Source: Agrobacterium arsenijevicii (GTDB lineage Bacteria; Pseudomonadota; Alphaproteobacteria; Rhizobiales; Rhizobiaceae). From it: a DNA stretch of 64,000 nt. The translations under genes were made by a program, and so were the position numbers. Position 1 is the first letter of the stretch, and every line of letters begins with the position of its first letter. Shown piece after piece: positions 36,912 to 51,317 of this stretch. The stretch spans positions 496,001 through 560,000 of the forward strand of contig JWIT01000003.1 of NCBI GenBank assembly GCA_000949895.1, written 5' to 3'. Under the pieces are notes generated by a model. The model searched no databases. It was given only the letters and a program-made list of their open reading frames with translations, and was not told the DNA's origin.

Positions 36912-36932
36912 AGCCCGCCGAAAGGCGGGTTT
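36912..36932 (+). terminator. Putative terminator of the small exported protein gene
   Basis: Stem CCCGCC/GGCGGG around a GAAA loop, followed by TTTC. The T-run is short, so termination strength is uncertain. Confidence 0.6.
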
Positions 36933-37030
36933 CTCAGTTGAGGCGACATTGGAATTTCCTCAAGCAGAAACAGCGACGCGACGAAGACAGTCACCTGCTC
37001 CGGCGTTTTCAAATTCTTTTTTGAATTGAT

Positions 37031-37120
37031 TGGCAGATGGGGTGGGATTCGAACCCACGGTACGCTCTCACGCACGCCGGTTTTCAAGACCGGTTCCTTA
37101 AACCACTCGGACACCCATCC
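37031..37120 (-). tRNA. tRNA-Ser (anticodon UGA)
   Basis: Read on the minus strand: 5' acceptor GGATGGG, D-arm GTCCGAGTGG, anticodon arm CCGGTCTTGAAAACCGG with anticodon TGA, a long variable arm typical of class II tRNAs, the T-arm GGGTTCGAATCCC, and encoded CCA at 37031-37033. All stems pair, with a G-T pair closing the acceptor. Confidence 0.97.
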
Positions 37121-37132
37121 TTCGGTGGTGAG

Positions 37133-37567
37133 GCTTTATAGCGGTTTGAAAATGGCCGTCAATCCCGCCGTGGCAAGCGGGCGCAACCTCGCGTTCCCGG
37201 TTTGCAGGTCATTGTCCGGGTGGTGTTACCGGTGGCAACAAAGACCCCTCGCCCGAAGGAAGTGCCGGGATTGGCTGGGGCGAGTCGATGAAGGCCAAGC
37301 TCAGAACGATTGCAACAAGCACCAGCAAAAGCGCTACGAAGAAGATTCCGGATTTATCCATGCGTCTGCTCATGTCCGGTTATGTTAGGGTTGAATATGT
37401 GCAATTCGAGGCAATAGAAAGAATAGAGCGGTATCCTGTCAAGTTGCCTGACAGATTTCGCCAGTTCATCTTCCTAAAACCGCCTCGCCTGAGCAAAATT
37501 TATGCGTCGGCGTACTGTTTGGGACGGAAGTGGCCTATCGCGTCAGCAATATTGTCATTTATATAGC
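37133..37567. other. Intergenic region upstream of candidate small RNA
   Basis: About 435 bases after the tRNA gene. The only plus-strand frames (37026-37388 and 37288-37566) have unnatural composition and no Shine-Dalgarno. A weak TATATA at 37560-37565 may be a -10 element for the small RNA downstream. No other signal was seen. Confidence 0.45.
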
Positions 37568-37645
37568 CACATCGCTCCCGGGCATTGCCCAACTTTCCCC
37601 GAGCGATCAACCTTGCCCCGCCCGTTTGCGGGGCTTTTTTCTTTT
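37568..37645 (+). ncRNA. Candidate small RNA with two hairpins and a terminator
   Basis: A hairpin with stem ATCGCTC (37571-37577) and GAGCGAT (37601-37607) encloses a smaller GGGC/GCCC hairpin and a TTTCCCC stretch. An intrinsic terminator GCCCCGC/GCGGGGC with TTTTTTCTTTT follows at 37615-37645. No protein gene precedes this plus-strand terminator, and the next gene is on the minus strand. A C-rich exposed loop suggests base pairing with Shine-Dalgarno regions (inference). The promoter is weak by eye. Confidence 0.5.
37615..37645 (+). terminator. Intrinsic terminator of the candidate small RNA
   Basis: Seven-base stem GCCCCGC/GCGGGGC around a six-base loop, then six T, C and four T. The only transcript that could end here on the plus strand is the candidate small RNA. 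Confidence 0.85.
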
Positions 37646-37720
37646 ATACCGCCGAAAAAATACGACCGCCGGATAAAGGCTGATGCGTGAAAACCCGCGC
37701 CCGTTTACCGGCTTGATCGT

Positions 37721-37948
37721 TCAGACCCCGATACTCGGCCCGCCATCGCCATGCCGACCGCCGCCCCGAAGAATATCTTCGAAAAGGTTCAGCAATGCCG
37801 GCGGCAAGGTGTCGGACAGCTCAGCGATGATTTCGTTGGCGCGATTATAGGAATAGATGGCGCTGAGTGTGAGTACCAGCAGCACGATCCACGGCCAGAT
37901 CGATTTGCGCCTCGGCGGCGCTCCGTTCGGTTGTTGCGGCACAGTCAA
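37721..37948 (-). CDS. Small single-pass membrane protein
   Basis: 75 residues. A polar, basic N-terminus (MTVPQQPNGAPPRRKS) precedes one membrane helix (IWPWIVLLVLTLSAIYSY, residues 17-34), with the rest probably outside, ending in a Gly/Asp-rich tail. No family is recognised. It follows the zinc-ribbon-like gene by 15 bases on the same strand, so the two are a small operon. Confidence 0.6.
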   Translation of the reverse strand: MTVPQQPNGAPPRRKSIWPWIVLLVLTLSAIYSYNRANEIIAELSDTLPPALLNLFEDILRGGGRHGDGGPSIGV

Positions 37949-37963
37949 CCCGGCACCTTCCGT

Positions 37964-38227
37964 TCAGGCCTTCACGCGCGGTTCGCCTCCCGGCGCATAG
38001 GCGGTTTTTTGCAGGAAGCGGAATATGTTGCCGCACTGGCCGCAGCGAATCATGAATTGCGCCGGATCGACCGAGGCGCGCTCGGTGCGAAAACCGCGCG
38101 GCATTTCATCGACGCGAAAATCGAGGTCGTGACGGCCCTTTTCATCCGATTCCGACACCTCCGCAAAACCCTGATGGCCACATTTGGAACATTCGAGTTT
38201 CCGGGAATATCTGTCGCGCGCTGCCAT
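37964..38227 (-). CDS. Small protein with two CxxC pairs (zinc-ribbon-like)
   Basis: 87 residues. CSKC (residues 13-16) and CGQC (62-65) are spaced like a zinc ribbon, with the segment LDFRVDEMPRGFRTE between them. The sequence resembles conserved short alphaproteobacterial proteins of unknown function; the zinc ribbon is inferred from the two pairs. It is divergent from the 38366 gene and upstream of the small membrane protein gene. Confidence 0.7.
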   Translation of the reverse strand: MAARDRYSRKLECSKCGHQGFAEVSESDEKGRHDLDFRVDEMPRGFRTERASVDPAQFMIRCGQCGNIFRFLQKTAYAPGGEPRVKA

Positions 38228-38365
38228 ATGCCGTCCTTTGCTTGCACCTTATCAGGTAGCAGCGGCAAAACATCATTTCAATGGCGATCGCCGCAGGTTA
38301 AAGCTTTGCCTGTCTATTTCCAGTGTGGAAAACGCGTCCGGCGGCAAGAACGAATTTGGAAGCTC

Positions 38366-39076
38366 ATGCAGAACGAAAGACCCCTGCTTTCATCGTCTCT
38401 GATACGGCGCGCCGCCATCTTCGCCGTCATTATTCTCGGTTTTGTCGCGGCCCTCAATGTCGGCGTCAAATGGTACGGCGAGCGGATCCTTCAGGCGGGC
38501 CATACGACGGCGACCGACGCGGTGGAGATCACAATCGGCAATGACCGGCTGAAGCTTGCGAAAAACACCTTGCGAGTCCCCTCAGAGCGTCATGACGGCG
38601 AACGCGAGCGTGCCGATCTTTATCTGACCTGGCCGGATCTCAGAGGATATGAGGATGCCAATCGTGCGGTTTTCGACGATCCGGCACAGGCGGCAGGGCT
38701 GATCTTCATCCAGCTTTCGCAAAGCACCATGTCCGAGGACATGTCCGGCCGTTTCGCGCCGATCTATGCCCGGCTGACGGAAGGAGAGCCGGTGCCGCTG
38801 AAACACGGCCTCGTGCTGCACCGTCTGCGCGCCGATTCGGGCTATGGCAAGGAAGTCATACTGACCGGAAAGCGCGAGGGCGAAAGCGACTATGTGGTGC
38901 GATGCCTTCTGCCGCAGACGCCGCAGGAGGCAACAGGCAGCGACTGCCAGAGGGACATCCACGCCGGTCAGGACCTCAGCCTGTTCTACCGCTTTTCCGC
39001 CAGCCTGCTGCCGCAATGGCAAAAGCTTGATGCGGATGTGAAACGCTACATCGAGCAGCGCCTCGTAAAAGACTGA
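38366..39076 (+). CDS. Membrane-anchored exported hypothetical protein
   Basis: 236 residues from ATG 38366, preceded by GGAAG; the much longer upstream frame crosses two minus-strand genes and is not coding. An N-terminal anchor or signal (residues 15-35, RRAAIFAVIILGFVAALNVGV) is followed by a soluble periplasmic domain with a Cys pair in VRCLLPQ and GSDCQRD. No family name is known to me. The gene lies 150 bases before the carboxypeptidase gene on the same strand. Confidence 0.75.
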   Translation: MQNERPLLSSSLIRRAAIFAVIILGFVAALNVGVKWYGERILQAGHTTATDAVEITIGNDRLKLAKNTLRVPSERHDGERERADLYLTWPDLRGYEDANRAVFDDPAQAAGLIFIQLSQSTMSEDMSGRFAPIYARLTEGEPVPLKHGLVLHRLRADSGYGKEVILTGKREGESDYVVRCLLPQTPQEATGSDCQRDIHAGQDLSLFYRFSASLLPQWQKLDADVKRYIEQRLVKD

Positions 39077-39224
39077 AATCCGTGAAAAGGCGCGTGCCAG
39101 ATTGCGCCTGAAAAGTCGCATTTTATGGAGCGTGGATACCTTTCATAAACCACTTGGTAACGCCATCCCGATAAAGTTTCTCCCCGGAGCACTCGGGCGG
39201 GGCGCGTCCGAGCGGAATAGAAAT

Positions 39225-40724
39225 ATGCGATTGAAGAGTTCAGCAGTGTTGAAAAGTCTATTTGGGGCACATTCGCGTAAAGCGGGTGCGACGTCTTTGG
39301 TAAGGTTTGTTGCGTTGACCCTTGCTGCAGCGTTCATAACCGCAACATCGGTTGGGACCGCGCAGGCGGACCCGAAATATGCGGGCATCGTCATCGACGC
39401 CAAGACCGGCAAGGTTCTCTACGGCGAGGATCCGGACGGCCTGCGTTATCCCGCATCGCTGACGAAGATGATGACGCTTTATCTGACGTTCGAAGCGCTG
39501 AATTCTGGGCGCATCTCGCTCGATTCCAAGGTGCCGGTCTCGGCCAATGCCGCCAAGGAGCCGCCTTCCAAGCTCGGCGTGCGCGCCGGTGGCAGCGTCA
39601 CTGTCGAACAGGCCATTCTTGCACTCGTCACCCGGTCTGCTAACGATATGGCCACCGCGCTCGGTGAATATGTCGGTGGTTCCGAAGACCGCTTTGCCCG
39701 GATGATGACCGCCAAGGCCCGCGCGCTTGGCATGACCCGCACGACCTACCGCAACGCCAACGGCCTGCCCAACACGGCGCAGATGACGACGGCGCGCGAC
39801 CAGGCCCGCCTCGGCATCGCCCTTCGCCAGCATTTCCCGCAATATTACGGCTATTTCTCCACCCGTACTTTCAACTTCGGCAAGCAGGTCATCGGCAACC
39901 ACAATCGTCTCGTGGGAACCGTGCGCGGCGTCGACGGCATCAAGACCGGTTATACCCGCGCCGCCGGCAGCAATCTCGCAACATCGGCGCAGATCGATGG
40001 CCGCTCTATCGTTGCCGTCGTTCTCGGCGGTCGCTCCAGCGCCGCCCGCGACGCCACCATGCGCAAGCTTGTAGCGACCTACCTGCCGCAGGCCTCGCGT
40101 GGCGGCAGCAGCAACCTGATCGCGCAGACGCGGTCGATGCCGGTTGAAGAGCCCGTCGCGGTAGCCGTGGCTGCAACTGTTCCCTCCGTAGCAGTCGCTG
40201 CAACCGATTCCGGCCTGCCGCATGCTGGGCCTGTACCGCAGACCCGTTACGAGGACGCGCCGGTTACCGCCTTTGCAGGTTCCTCTTCCAATCCGGCCGT
40301 AAAGGCCATGGAAGCCGCCACATGGCAGAAGGGCAAGGATCCCATTCCTCAGGTGCCCGTCGCGCCGGACCGTAAGTTGATTACCAACTCGACCAAGTTG
40401 GACAACATCACCACCGCATCCACGCCGGCATCTGCCCCCTCCACCGCTTCTGTTTCGGCAAAGGCCGAGGCTCCGCAGGGCGGTTGGGTGATCCAGATCG
40501 GCGCATCGCCGGACGAAAATTCCGCGCGCGGCCTGTTGCAGAACGCACAGGAAAAAGGTGGCGCTGCCCTTCGTTCCGCAAAACCCTTCACGGTCGCCTT
40601 CAATAGAGATGGCTCCCAGGTCTACCGCGCCCGTTTCGGCGGATTCGACGGCCAGAACGCCGCGGTAAATGCATGCAATGCATTGAAAAAGAAAGGCGTC
40701 AGCTGCTGGGCGTCACTCCAGTAA
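39225..40724 (+). CDS. D-alanyl-D-alanine carboxypeptidase with C-terminal SPOR domain
   Basis: 499 residues from ATG 39225, where the signal peptide region starts (hydrophobic RFVALTLAAAFITATSV, cleavage near AQA-D). SxxK is SLTK (YPASLTKMMTLY), SxN is SAN (VTRSANDMA), and KTG is in VDGIKTGYTRAAGSN, so all three active-site motifs of PBP5/6-like enzymes are present. Residues about 330-420 are an Ala/Pro/Val-rich linker. Residues about 420-499 (GGWVIQIGASPDENSARGLLQ, then VYRARFGGFDG) form a SPOR domain that binds denuded glycan at the division site. It trims pentapeptides of peptidoglycan. Unlike the copy at 33896 it keeps KTG. Confidence 0.93.
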   Translation: MRLKSSAVLKSLFGAHSRKAGATSLVRFVALTLAAAFITATSVGTAQADPKYAGIVIDAKTGKVLYGEDPDGLRYPASLTKMMTLYLTFEALNSGRISLDSKVPVSANAAKEPPSKLGVRAGGSVTVEQAILALVTRSANDMATALGEYVGGSEDRFARMMTAKARALGMTRTTYRNANGLPNTAQMTTARDQARLGIALRQHFPQYYGYFSTRTFNFGKQVIGNHNRLVGTVRGVDGIKTGYTRAAGSNLATSAQIDGRSIVAVVLGGRSSAARDATMRKLVATYLPQASRGGSSNLIAQTRSMPVEEPVAVAVAATVPSVAVAATDSGLPHAGPVPQTRYEDAPVTAFAGSSSNPAVKAMEAATWQKGKDPIPQVPVAPDRKLITNSTKLDNITTASTPASAPSTASVSAKAEAPQGGWVIQIGASPDENSARGLLQNAQEKGGAALRSAKPFTVAFNRDGSQVYRARFGGFDGQNAAVNACNALKKKGVSCWASLQ

Positions 40725-40807
40725 TCGACGTTCGCGCAGGCGGTGGCTCACGGTTGAAACATCGCCTGTCTCCTCGAATTGTGTAATGTGTAGCGAGGCT
40801 TTCCAAG

Positions 40808-41068
40808 ATGGCAGTTAACGAGAATTATTCGGACATTGCGTCTGGCAACGGGCAAAGCAGTCTGTCGGTTCTGCATCCCATTCACGAGGCGGCAATGCGT
40901 ATTGCCGATCTCGGTCTCAACCGTTCCAAGGCAAAGACGCGCGATCTCGTCAGCCTGCTTCTGTCGCATGGCGCCCGCGCCTGGCGCGCCAATCAGCCGG
41001 AAGCCAACATCCACCTTCACGTCGGCCGCCGCTCCGGGCGCGCGCCGGTCCATATCCGAATCCGCTGA
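40808..41068 (+). CDS. Small conserved hypothetical protein
   Basis: 86 residues from ATG 40808 (GAGG eleven bases upstream). A helical middle (HEAAMRIADLGLNRSKAKTRDLVSLLLSHGARAWRA) is followed by a basic tail rich in Arg and His. No family recognised; composition and codon use fit the neighbours. It is followed by a bidirectional terminator shared with gyrA. Confidence 0.65.
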   Translation: MAVNENYSDIASGNGQSSLSVLHPIHEAAMRIADLGLNRSKAKTRDLVSLLLSHGARAWRANQPEANIHLHVGRRSGRAPVHIRIR

Positions 41069-41092
41069 AGACATATCCGAACGAGACAAAGA

Positions 41093-41126
41093 AAAACCCC
41101 GCGGAGCCTGTGCGCCGCGGGGTTTT
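41093..41126. terminator. Bidirectional terminator between the small protein gene and gyrA
   Basis: Perfect 12-base stem AAAACCCCGCGG/CCGCGGGGTTTT with a ten-base loop. It lies between convergent genes ending at 41068 (+) and 41158 (-) and provides T-runs for both strands. Confidence 0.9.
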
Positions 41127-41157
41127 CTGTTGATTGGCGATGGGGAAACGAGGCGGC

Positions 41158-43950
<2,793 letters not shown>

Positions 43951-44167
43951 AACGGATCACATTCTCTGTTAAGAATCGGATGGATTTTTATAGCGGAAAC
44001 AGCCACGTTAAGCCAATTTCCCGGCGAGTTTTGAACAGTCTTTTGCGTCATTTGCAAGACATACACCGCTTTTCGCCATTTAGGTCGGCAAAAGCGCCAC
44101 CGCTCCCTTTTAAAGCGTGTACGACTTGCGTAGGCTCCGGCCTAAAAAGAGAATAGGTGGGGAAATA

Positions 44168-44797
44168 ATGGCCAGCAGCGAAACGCTCATCAACGCGCTT
44201 ACCACACTTCTGGTCACGCTCGACCCGCCCGGACTTGCGCCCGTATTCCTCGCACTCACGGTTGGAATGACGCGTAACCAGCGCGCCCAGGTCGCGCTGC
44301 GCGGCTCTATCATCGCGTTTGGCATTCTCGCCGTCTTCGCCCTGTTCGGTCTTGCAATCCTCAACCTTCTCGGTATTTCGCTCGGCGCCTTCCGCATCGC
44401 CGGCGGTCTGTTGCTGTTCTGGATTTCCTTCGAGATGATTTTCGAAAAACGCCAGGAGCGTAAGGAAAAGACCTCAGAGATCGCCATCACCAAGGACCAT
44501 CTGCACAATCTGGCGGTCTTTCCGCTCGCCCTGCCGCTGATCGCCGGACCGGGCGCCATTTCCGCCACCGTGCTTCTGGCGGGGACGATGAAGACCACGC
44601 TCGAAATGGTCGTGCTTATTCTCATCCTCGCCTTCGCCATGGCCCTCGTCTACGCCGCTTTGATCGTTTCGGAACGCATGGACCGCTTTCTCGGCAATAC
44701 CGGCCGCGCGATCCTGACGAGGCTGCTCGGCGTTCTGCTCGCCGCCCTTTCCGTGCAATTCGTGGTGGACGGCATAAAATCGGCCTTCGCATTCTGA
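44168..44797 (+). CDS. MarC family (UPF0056) membrane protein
   Basis: 209 residues from ATG 44168, preceded by GGTGGGGAA; the earlier GTG 44117 gives a non-native N-terminus. Six hydrophobic segments are expected. Motifs NALTTLLVTLDPPGLAPVFLAL and LPLIAGPGAISATVLLAG are the conserved MarC halves with the Pro-rich pore-like loops. MarC proteins are multi-pass transporters, not proven to export antibiotics despite the name. The gene is divergent from gyrA. A 121-base gap precedes the next gene. Confidence 0.9.
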   Translation: MASSETLINALTTLLVTLDPPGLAPVFLALTVGMTRNQRAQVALRGSIIAFGILAVFALFGLAILNLLGISLGAFRIAGGLLLFWISFEMIFEKRQERKEKTSEIAITKDHLHNLAVFPLALPLIAGPGAISATVLLAGTMKTTLEMVVLILILAFAMALVYAALIVSERMDRFLGNTGRAILTRLLGVLLAALSVQFVVDGIKSAFAF

Positions 44798-44918
44798 CGG
44801 TCACATCCGCGCAACAAAATGCCGCGACCAGCCGATATAGCGAAAAATCCGCCCTTTAAATCCGGCCCCCGCCTCGGTTAAAAGATGCGCATCTTTTCCG
44901 TACCAGAAAGCTTGCTCC

Positions 44919-46067
44919 ATGCGATCCACGCTGCGCCGCCTCATCCCGGATGCCGCCCCCGTCAGTCACAGGGAAAGGCTGCGCACGGCTACCGGCGCCT
45001 TCGTCGGTATTTTGCTGACCGGACTGTTGGGCAGCCTTGCTTTCCGCTTCGACCCTACCCTGCCCGCCATGATCGCGCCGATGGGCGCCTCGGCGGTGCT
45101 TTTATTCGCCGTGCCGTCCAGCCCGCTGGCGCAGCCCTGGTCGATCCTTTGTGGCAACCTCGTTTCGGCTTTCGTGGGCGTGACGGTGGCGCTTCTTGTT
45201 CCGGATATCTTCCTTGCCAGCGCGCTCGCGATCAGCCTTGCCATTGCCGCCATGATGGCGCTGCGCTGCCTGCACCCGCCAAGCGGCGCGGTGGCGCTGA
45301 CGGCCGTTCTCGGTGGCCCCGCCGTACATAGCCTCGGTTATGGTTTTCTGCTTTGGCCCGTCGCAGGCAATTCGCTGATCCTGCTTGCCGTGGCGCTCGC
45401 CTACAACAACGCCACCGGCCGTACCTATCCGCATGGTCTGCGGTTGGGGAAAGCGAGCCACGGCACGGCAGACCCGACGCCAATCCAGAAAATCGGCTTT
45501 TCTTCCGCCGATCTGGACGAGGTGCTGAAGGAATATGACGAGGTTCTGGATATTGATCGCGACCAGTTGGAGACCATTTTGCGCAGGACCGAACTGCGCT
45601 CCTGGCGCCGCCGCGCCCTTCATCTCGATTGCGCCAGCGTCATGTCACGCGATGTGGTCGGCGTCGCACCTGATGATAGCCTGCGCCACGCCCATGCACT
45701 GATGCATAACCATCATTTCAAGGCGCTACCCGTCACCAATGACAGGGCCGAAATCGTCGGCATCGTCACCCAGACGGATTTTCTGGAAAAGGCGAGCTGG
45801 AGAAACGGCCGCCCCTCCATCGGTTTCCTGCAGCGGCTGCGCCTCATTTTCTCCGGCGCAAGCGCACCTAACGATACCGTCAAGGATATCATGACATCGC
45901 CGGTCAGAACCGTACGGCCGGAAACGGCGATAGAGGAAGCGATCATCCGCTTTGCGGAGGAAGGGCTGCATTACCTGCCGGTGATCGACGCCAACGGCAA
46001 GATGGTGGGTATTCTGTCGCAATCCGACGTCATGGTCGCGATGCTGGCGGACAAGGCCGCGGCATAA
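44919..46067 (+). CDS. HPP family membrane protein with two CBS domains
   Basis: 382 residues from ATG 44919. The N-terminal 170 residues hold four membrane helices and the HPP motif in ALRCLHPPSGAVALTAVLGG (residues about 114-133), plus GSLAFRFDPTLPAMIAPMGASAVL. Residues about 240-380 contain two CBS units (VMSRDVVGVAPDDSLRHAHALM, and DIMTSPVRTVRPETAIEEAIIRF). HPP proteins are linked to nitrite transport in plastids and cyanobacteria; CBS pairs usually sense adenine nucleotides. The bacterial substrate is not established. It is the second plus-strand gene after marC-type. Confidence 0.88.
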   Translation: MRSTLRRLIPDAAPVSHRERLRTATGAFVGILLTGLLGSLAFRFDPTLPAMIAPMGASAVLLFAVPSSPLAQPWSILCGNLVSAFVGVTVALLVPDIFLASALAISLAIAAMMALRCLHPPSGAVALTAVLGGPAVHSLGYGFLLWPVAGNSLILLAVALAYNNATGRTYPHGLRLGKASHGTADPTPIQKIGFSSADLDEVLKEYDEVLDIDRDQLETILRRTELRSWRRRALHLDCASVMSRDVVGVAPDDSLRHAHALMHNHHFKALPVTNDRAEIVGIVTQTDFLEKASWRNGRPSIGFLQRLRLIFSGASAPNDTVKDIMTSPVRTVRPETAIEEAIIRFAEEGLHYLPVIDANGKMVGILSQSDVMVAMLADKAAA

Positions 46068-46145
46068 GCTGCCGCAACCTTAAAATAAAACGCTCTCGGT
46101 GCGCTTGTTCAAACCCGCTGACTATCGTTTGGCCTTCAAAAGGCG

Positions 46146-46376
46146 CTACCACAGCGTGCCGCCGAAAAACCGTCCAAGCACGACGAAATAGGCGATGATC
46201 AGTGCGAAGGCGAAAAGGGCAGGCATGCCATTCAACTGAAAGCCGTTTGGCGTTCGCCCGCCCGCAACCGATGCGACGATGAATCCGGCGGCGAAAAACG
46301 CCGTCCAGAAATCGAGGAAAAATGCCAGTATAATGCGCCAGGAGGCAGGCTGTTTGGGTACCGTTTCGTCACTCAT
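46146..46376 (-). CDS. Small two-helix membrane protein
   Basis: 76 residues from ATG 46376 (MSDETVPKQPASW); ATG 46397 adds seven residues. Two hydrophobic segments, about residues 13-38 and 50-70, are joined by a short loop (GGRTPNGFQLNG). The pattern FLDFWTAFFAAGFIVA recalls half of an RDD-type domain, but it is too short to assign. It lies just after ssb on the same strand (39-base gap), so it may be co-transcribed with ssb. Confidence 0.65.
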   Translation of the reverse strand: MSDETVPKQPASWRIILAFFLDFWTAFFAAGFIVASVAGGRTPNGFQLNGMPALFAFALIIAYFVVLGRFFGGTLW

Positions 46377-46415
46377 GCCCGTCTCCTGTCGCTTCACGCA
46401 TCATTTCTCATCCGA

Positions 46416-46952
46416 TCAGAACGGGATATCGTCGTCCATGTCGTTGGAGAAGCCGCCGGAAGGCTGGCTGCCGCCACGGGAAGAGGAGCCGCCACGGGCC
46501 GCAGGCTGCTGGTCGTAACCGCCACCGTAGTTGCCGCCGCCGCTGCCATAATCGCCACCGCCGATGTCTCCACCGCTGCGACCACCGCCGCCGCCTTCGC
46601 CGCGACCGTCAAGCATGGTCAGCGTCGAGTTGAAGCCCTGCAGCACAACTTCGGTGGAGTAACGGTCGTTACCGGTCTGGTCCTGCCACTTGCGCGTCTG
46701 CAACTGGCCTTCGATATAGAGCTTGGCGCCCTTTTTCACATATTGTTCGACAACCTTGCACAGGCCTTCGTTGAAAACCACGACGGTGTGCCATTCGGTC
46801 TTTTCCTTGCGCTCGCCGCTGTTGCGGTCACGCCAGGTCTCCGAAGTAGCGATGCGCAGGTTGGCGATCGGACGGCCGTCCTGCGTCCGGCGAATTTCGG
46901 GATCGGCGCCAACGTTCCCAATCAGAATTACCTTGTTTACGCTACCAGCCAT
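46416..46952 (-). CDS. ssb: Single-stranded DNA-binding protein
   Basis: 178 residues from ATG 46952, the family start [19 protein letters not shown]; the longer frame to 47015 is not needed. The OB fold spans residues 1-110 ([31 protein letters not shown] and [11 protein letters not shown]). A Gly/Ser-rich linker (110-165) is followed by the conserved acidic tip DMDDDIPF that recruits partner proteins. It coats single-stranded DNA in replication, repair and recombination. It is divergent from uvrA and shares with it the SOS box at 47110-47124. Confidence 0.98.
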   Translation of the reverse strand: MAGSVNKVILIGNVGADPEIRRTQDGRPIANLRIATSETWRDRNSGERKEKTEWHTVVVFNEGLCKVVEQYVKKGAKLYIEGQLQTRKWQDQTGNDRYSTEVVLQGFNSTLTMLDGRGEGGGGGRSGGDIGGGDYGSGGGNYGGGYDQQPAARGGSSSRGGSQPSGGFSNDMDDDIPF

Positions 46953-47109
46953 CTCGTCATCCTGTCCGCCGGCGATCATGACCGGCAATTGCATTTCAAA
47001 AAATTCCGCACACAATAACCATCGCCGCCCGTAAAGGGCACCGCAACCGGGAACAATCCACAGCGAATAATCCCGACATTCAAACAGCGTATATTCGCAC
47101 TTGCAATTT

Positions 47110-47124
47110 GTTCCTTTTTTGTTC
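47110..47124 (+). promoter_or_regulatory. SOS box (LexA operator, GTTC-N7-GTTC)
   Basis: GTTC at 47110-47113, seven bases, GTTC at 47121-47124. This direct repeat is the known LexA-binding consensus of alphaproteobacteria. It lies 150 bases before the uvrA start and 158 bases before the ssb start, in the divergent promoter region. Confidence 0.85.
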
Positions 47125-47259
47125 TATTGAATCGTGAAATTCGAGTCAAGTGAGCCGAAAAGCCATCGACCGATAGGGAATAAACCTCGACACGTCCGGT
47201 TGCGTCACTACATAAGGACGCGCCGCCATCAGGCCTGTTATTTTTGTCCGAGCTTTATC

Positions 47260-50169
<2,910 letters not shown>

Positions 50170-50181
<12 letters not shown>

Positions 50182-50360
50182 TCCGCAGCGAGGTCGATGG
50201 CAGAGTCCGCAAACCTCTCCTCCGTCATGCTCGGGCCTGTCCCGAGTATCTATAACCGATTGATTTGGCGATAGGTGATTGGATCCTCGGGACGAGCCCG
50301 AGGATGACGTCGCGTGTAGCGGATGGTTTTTAAGCAGACGAGCTGCGGAGTAATCCGCAG
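50170..50360. repeat. Rhizobiaceae-type palindromic repeat between 19-bp direct repeats at the uvrA 3' end
   Basis: The inner unit at 50224-50308 has 27-bp imperfect inverted arms (50224-50250 and 50282-50308) built on CTCGGGC...GTCCCGAG, like the intergenic palindromes seen in Rhizobiaceae. It is enclosed by two identical copies of GCTGCGGAGTAATCCGCAG at 50170-50188 and 50342-50360. Each copy is itself a hairpin (CTGCGGA/TCCGCAG), and the first contains the uvrA stop. Confidence 0.8.
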
Positions 50361-50404
50361 TCTTTCGAAGTAAGTAAGGCCGAGAGCCGGAGGAGGAATA
50401 GCAT

Positions 50405-51205
50405 ATGTCGACATCAGGCACGATCCGCACCGGTATTGGCGGCTGGACCTTTGAGCCATGGGAAGGCACGTTTTATCCGGAAAAGCTGCCAAAGAAACGC
50501 CAGCTCGAACATGCCAGCCGGCAGTTGACGGCAATCGAAGTGAACGGCACCTATTATAGCAGCCAGAAACCCGAAACCTTCGCCAAGTGGGCGGCGGACG
50601 TGCCGGAGGATTTCATCTTTTCCCTGAAGGCAAGCCGCTTCGTCACCAATCGCAAGGTTCTGGCCGAAGCGGGTGAATCGATGACGAAATTCCTGACGCA
50701 GGGCCTGACGGAACTCGGGTCCCATCTCGGCCCGATCCTCTGGCAATTCGCACCCACGAAAAAATTCGACGCGGATGATTTCGGTGCGTTTCTCGCGCTA
50801 CTTCCCGACAAACAGGACGGCATCAGCCTGCGTCACGTCGTCGAGGTGAGAAATCCAACGTTCCAGGTACCGGAATTCATCGATCTTCTTGCAAAACACA
50901 AGGTCGCAGTCGTCTGCGCCGACCATCACGACTATCCGATGTTGCCTGATGTAACCGCCGATTTCGTCTATTGCCGCCTGCAAAAAGGCGAGGACGATAT
51001 CGAGACCTGCTACCCTAAAGCCGGGATCGACCATTGGGCGAAACGGGTCAAGACCTATGCGGCAGGCGGTGTACCCGACGATCTGCCACTGATCGCGCCT
51101 GACAGACAAGTCGAAAAGACCCCGCGCGACGTCTTCGCCTTCTTCATCACCGGCGGCAAGGTCAATGCGCCGAACGGTGCGCAGGTGCTGCAAAAGGCGG
51201 TCTGA
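50405..51205 (+). CDS. DUF72 domain protein (YecE type)
   Basis: 266 residues from ATG 50405, preceded by GGAGGAATA. The TIM-barrel-like DUF72 pattern is IRTGIGGWTFEPWEGTFYPEKLP, then IEVNGTYYSSQKPETFAKWA, FSLKASRFVTN, LGPILWQFAP and DFVYCRLQ. The family's biochemical role is unknown; some members lie near DNA-repair genes. It follows the repeat after uvrA. Confidence is for the family; the function is open. Confidence 0.9.
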   Translation: MSTSGTIRTGIGGWTFEPWEGTFYPEKLPKKRQLEHASRQLTAIEVNGTYYSSQKPETFAKWAADVPEDFIFSLKASRFVTNRKVLAEAGESMTKFLTQGLTELGSHLGPILWQFAPTKKFDADDFGAFLALLPDKQDGISLRHVVEVRNPTFQVPEFIDLLAKHKVAVVCADHHDYPMLPDVTADFVYCRLQKGEDDIETCYPKAGIDHWAKRVKTYAAGGVPDDLPLIAPDRQVEKTPRDVFAFFITGGKVNAPNGAQVLQKAV

Positions 51206-51317
51206 GCGGCTCTGACCGCTGCTCCCGATGGTCACGTCTTATTACCGTGATGTCGTAGCGGCTAGAATGCCGGCTAACATCTCAAGACCTCTATCGTCTT
51301 CAAAGGATTGGCCGGAA

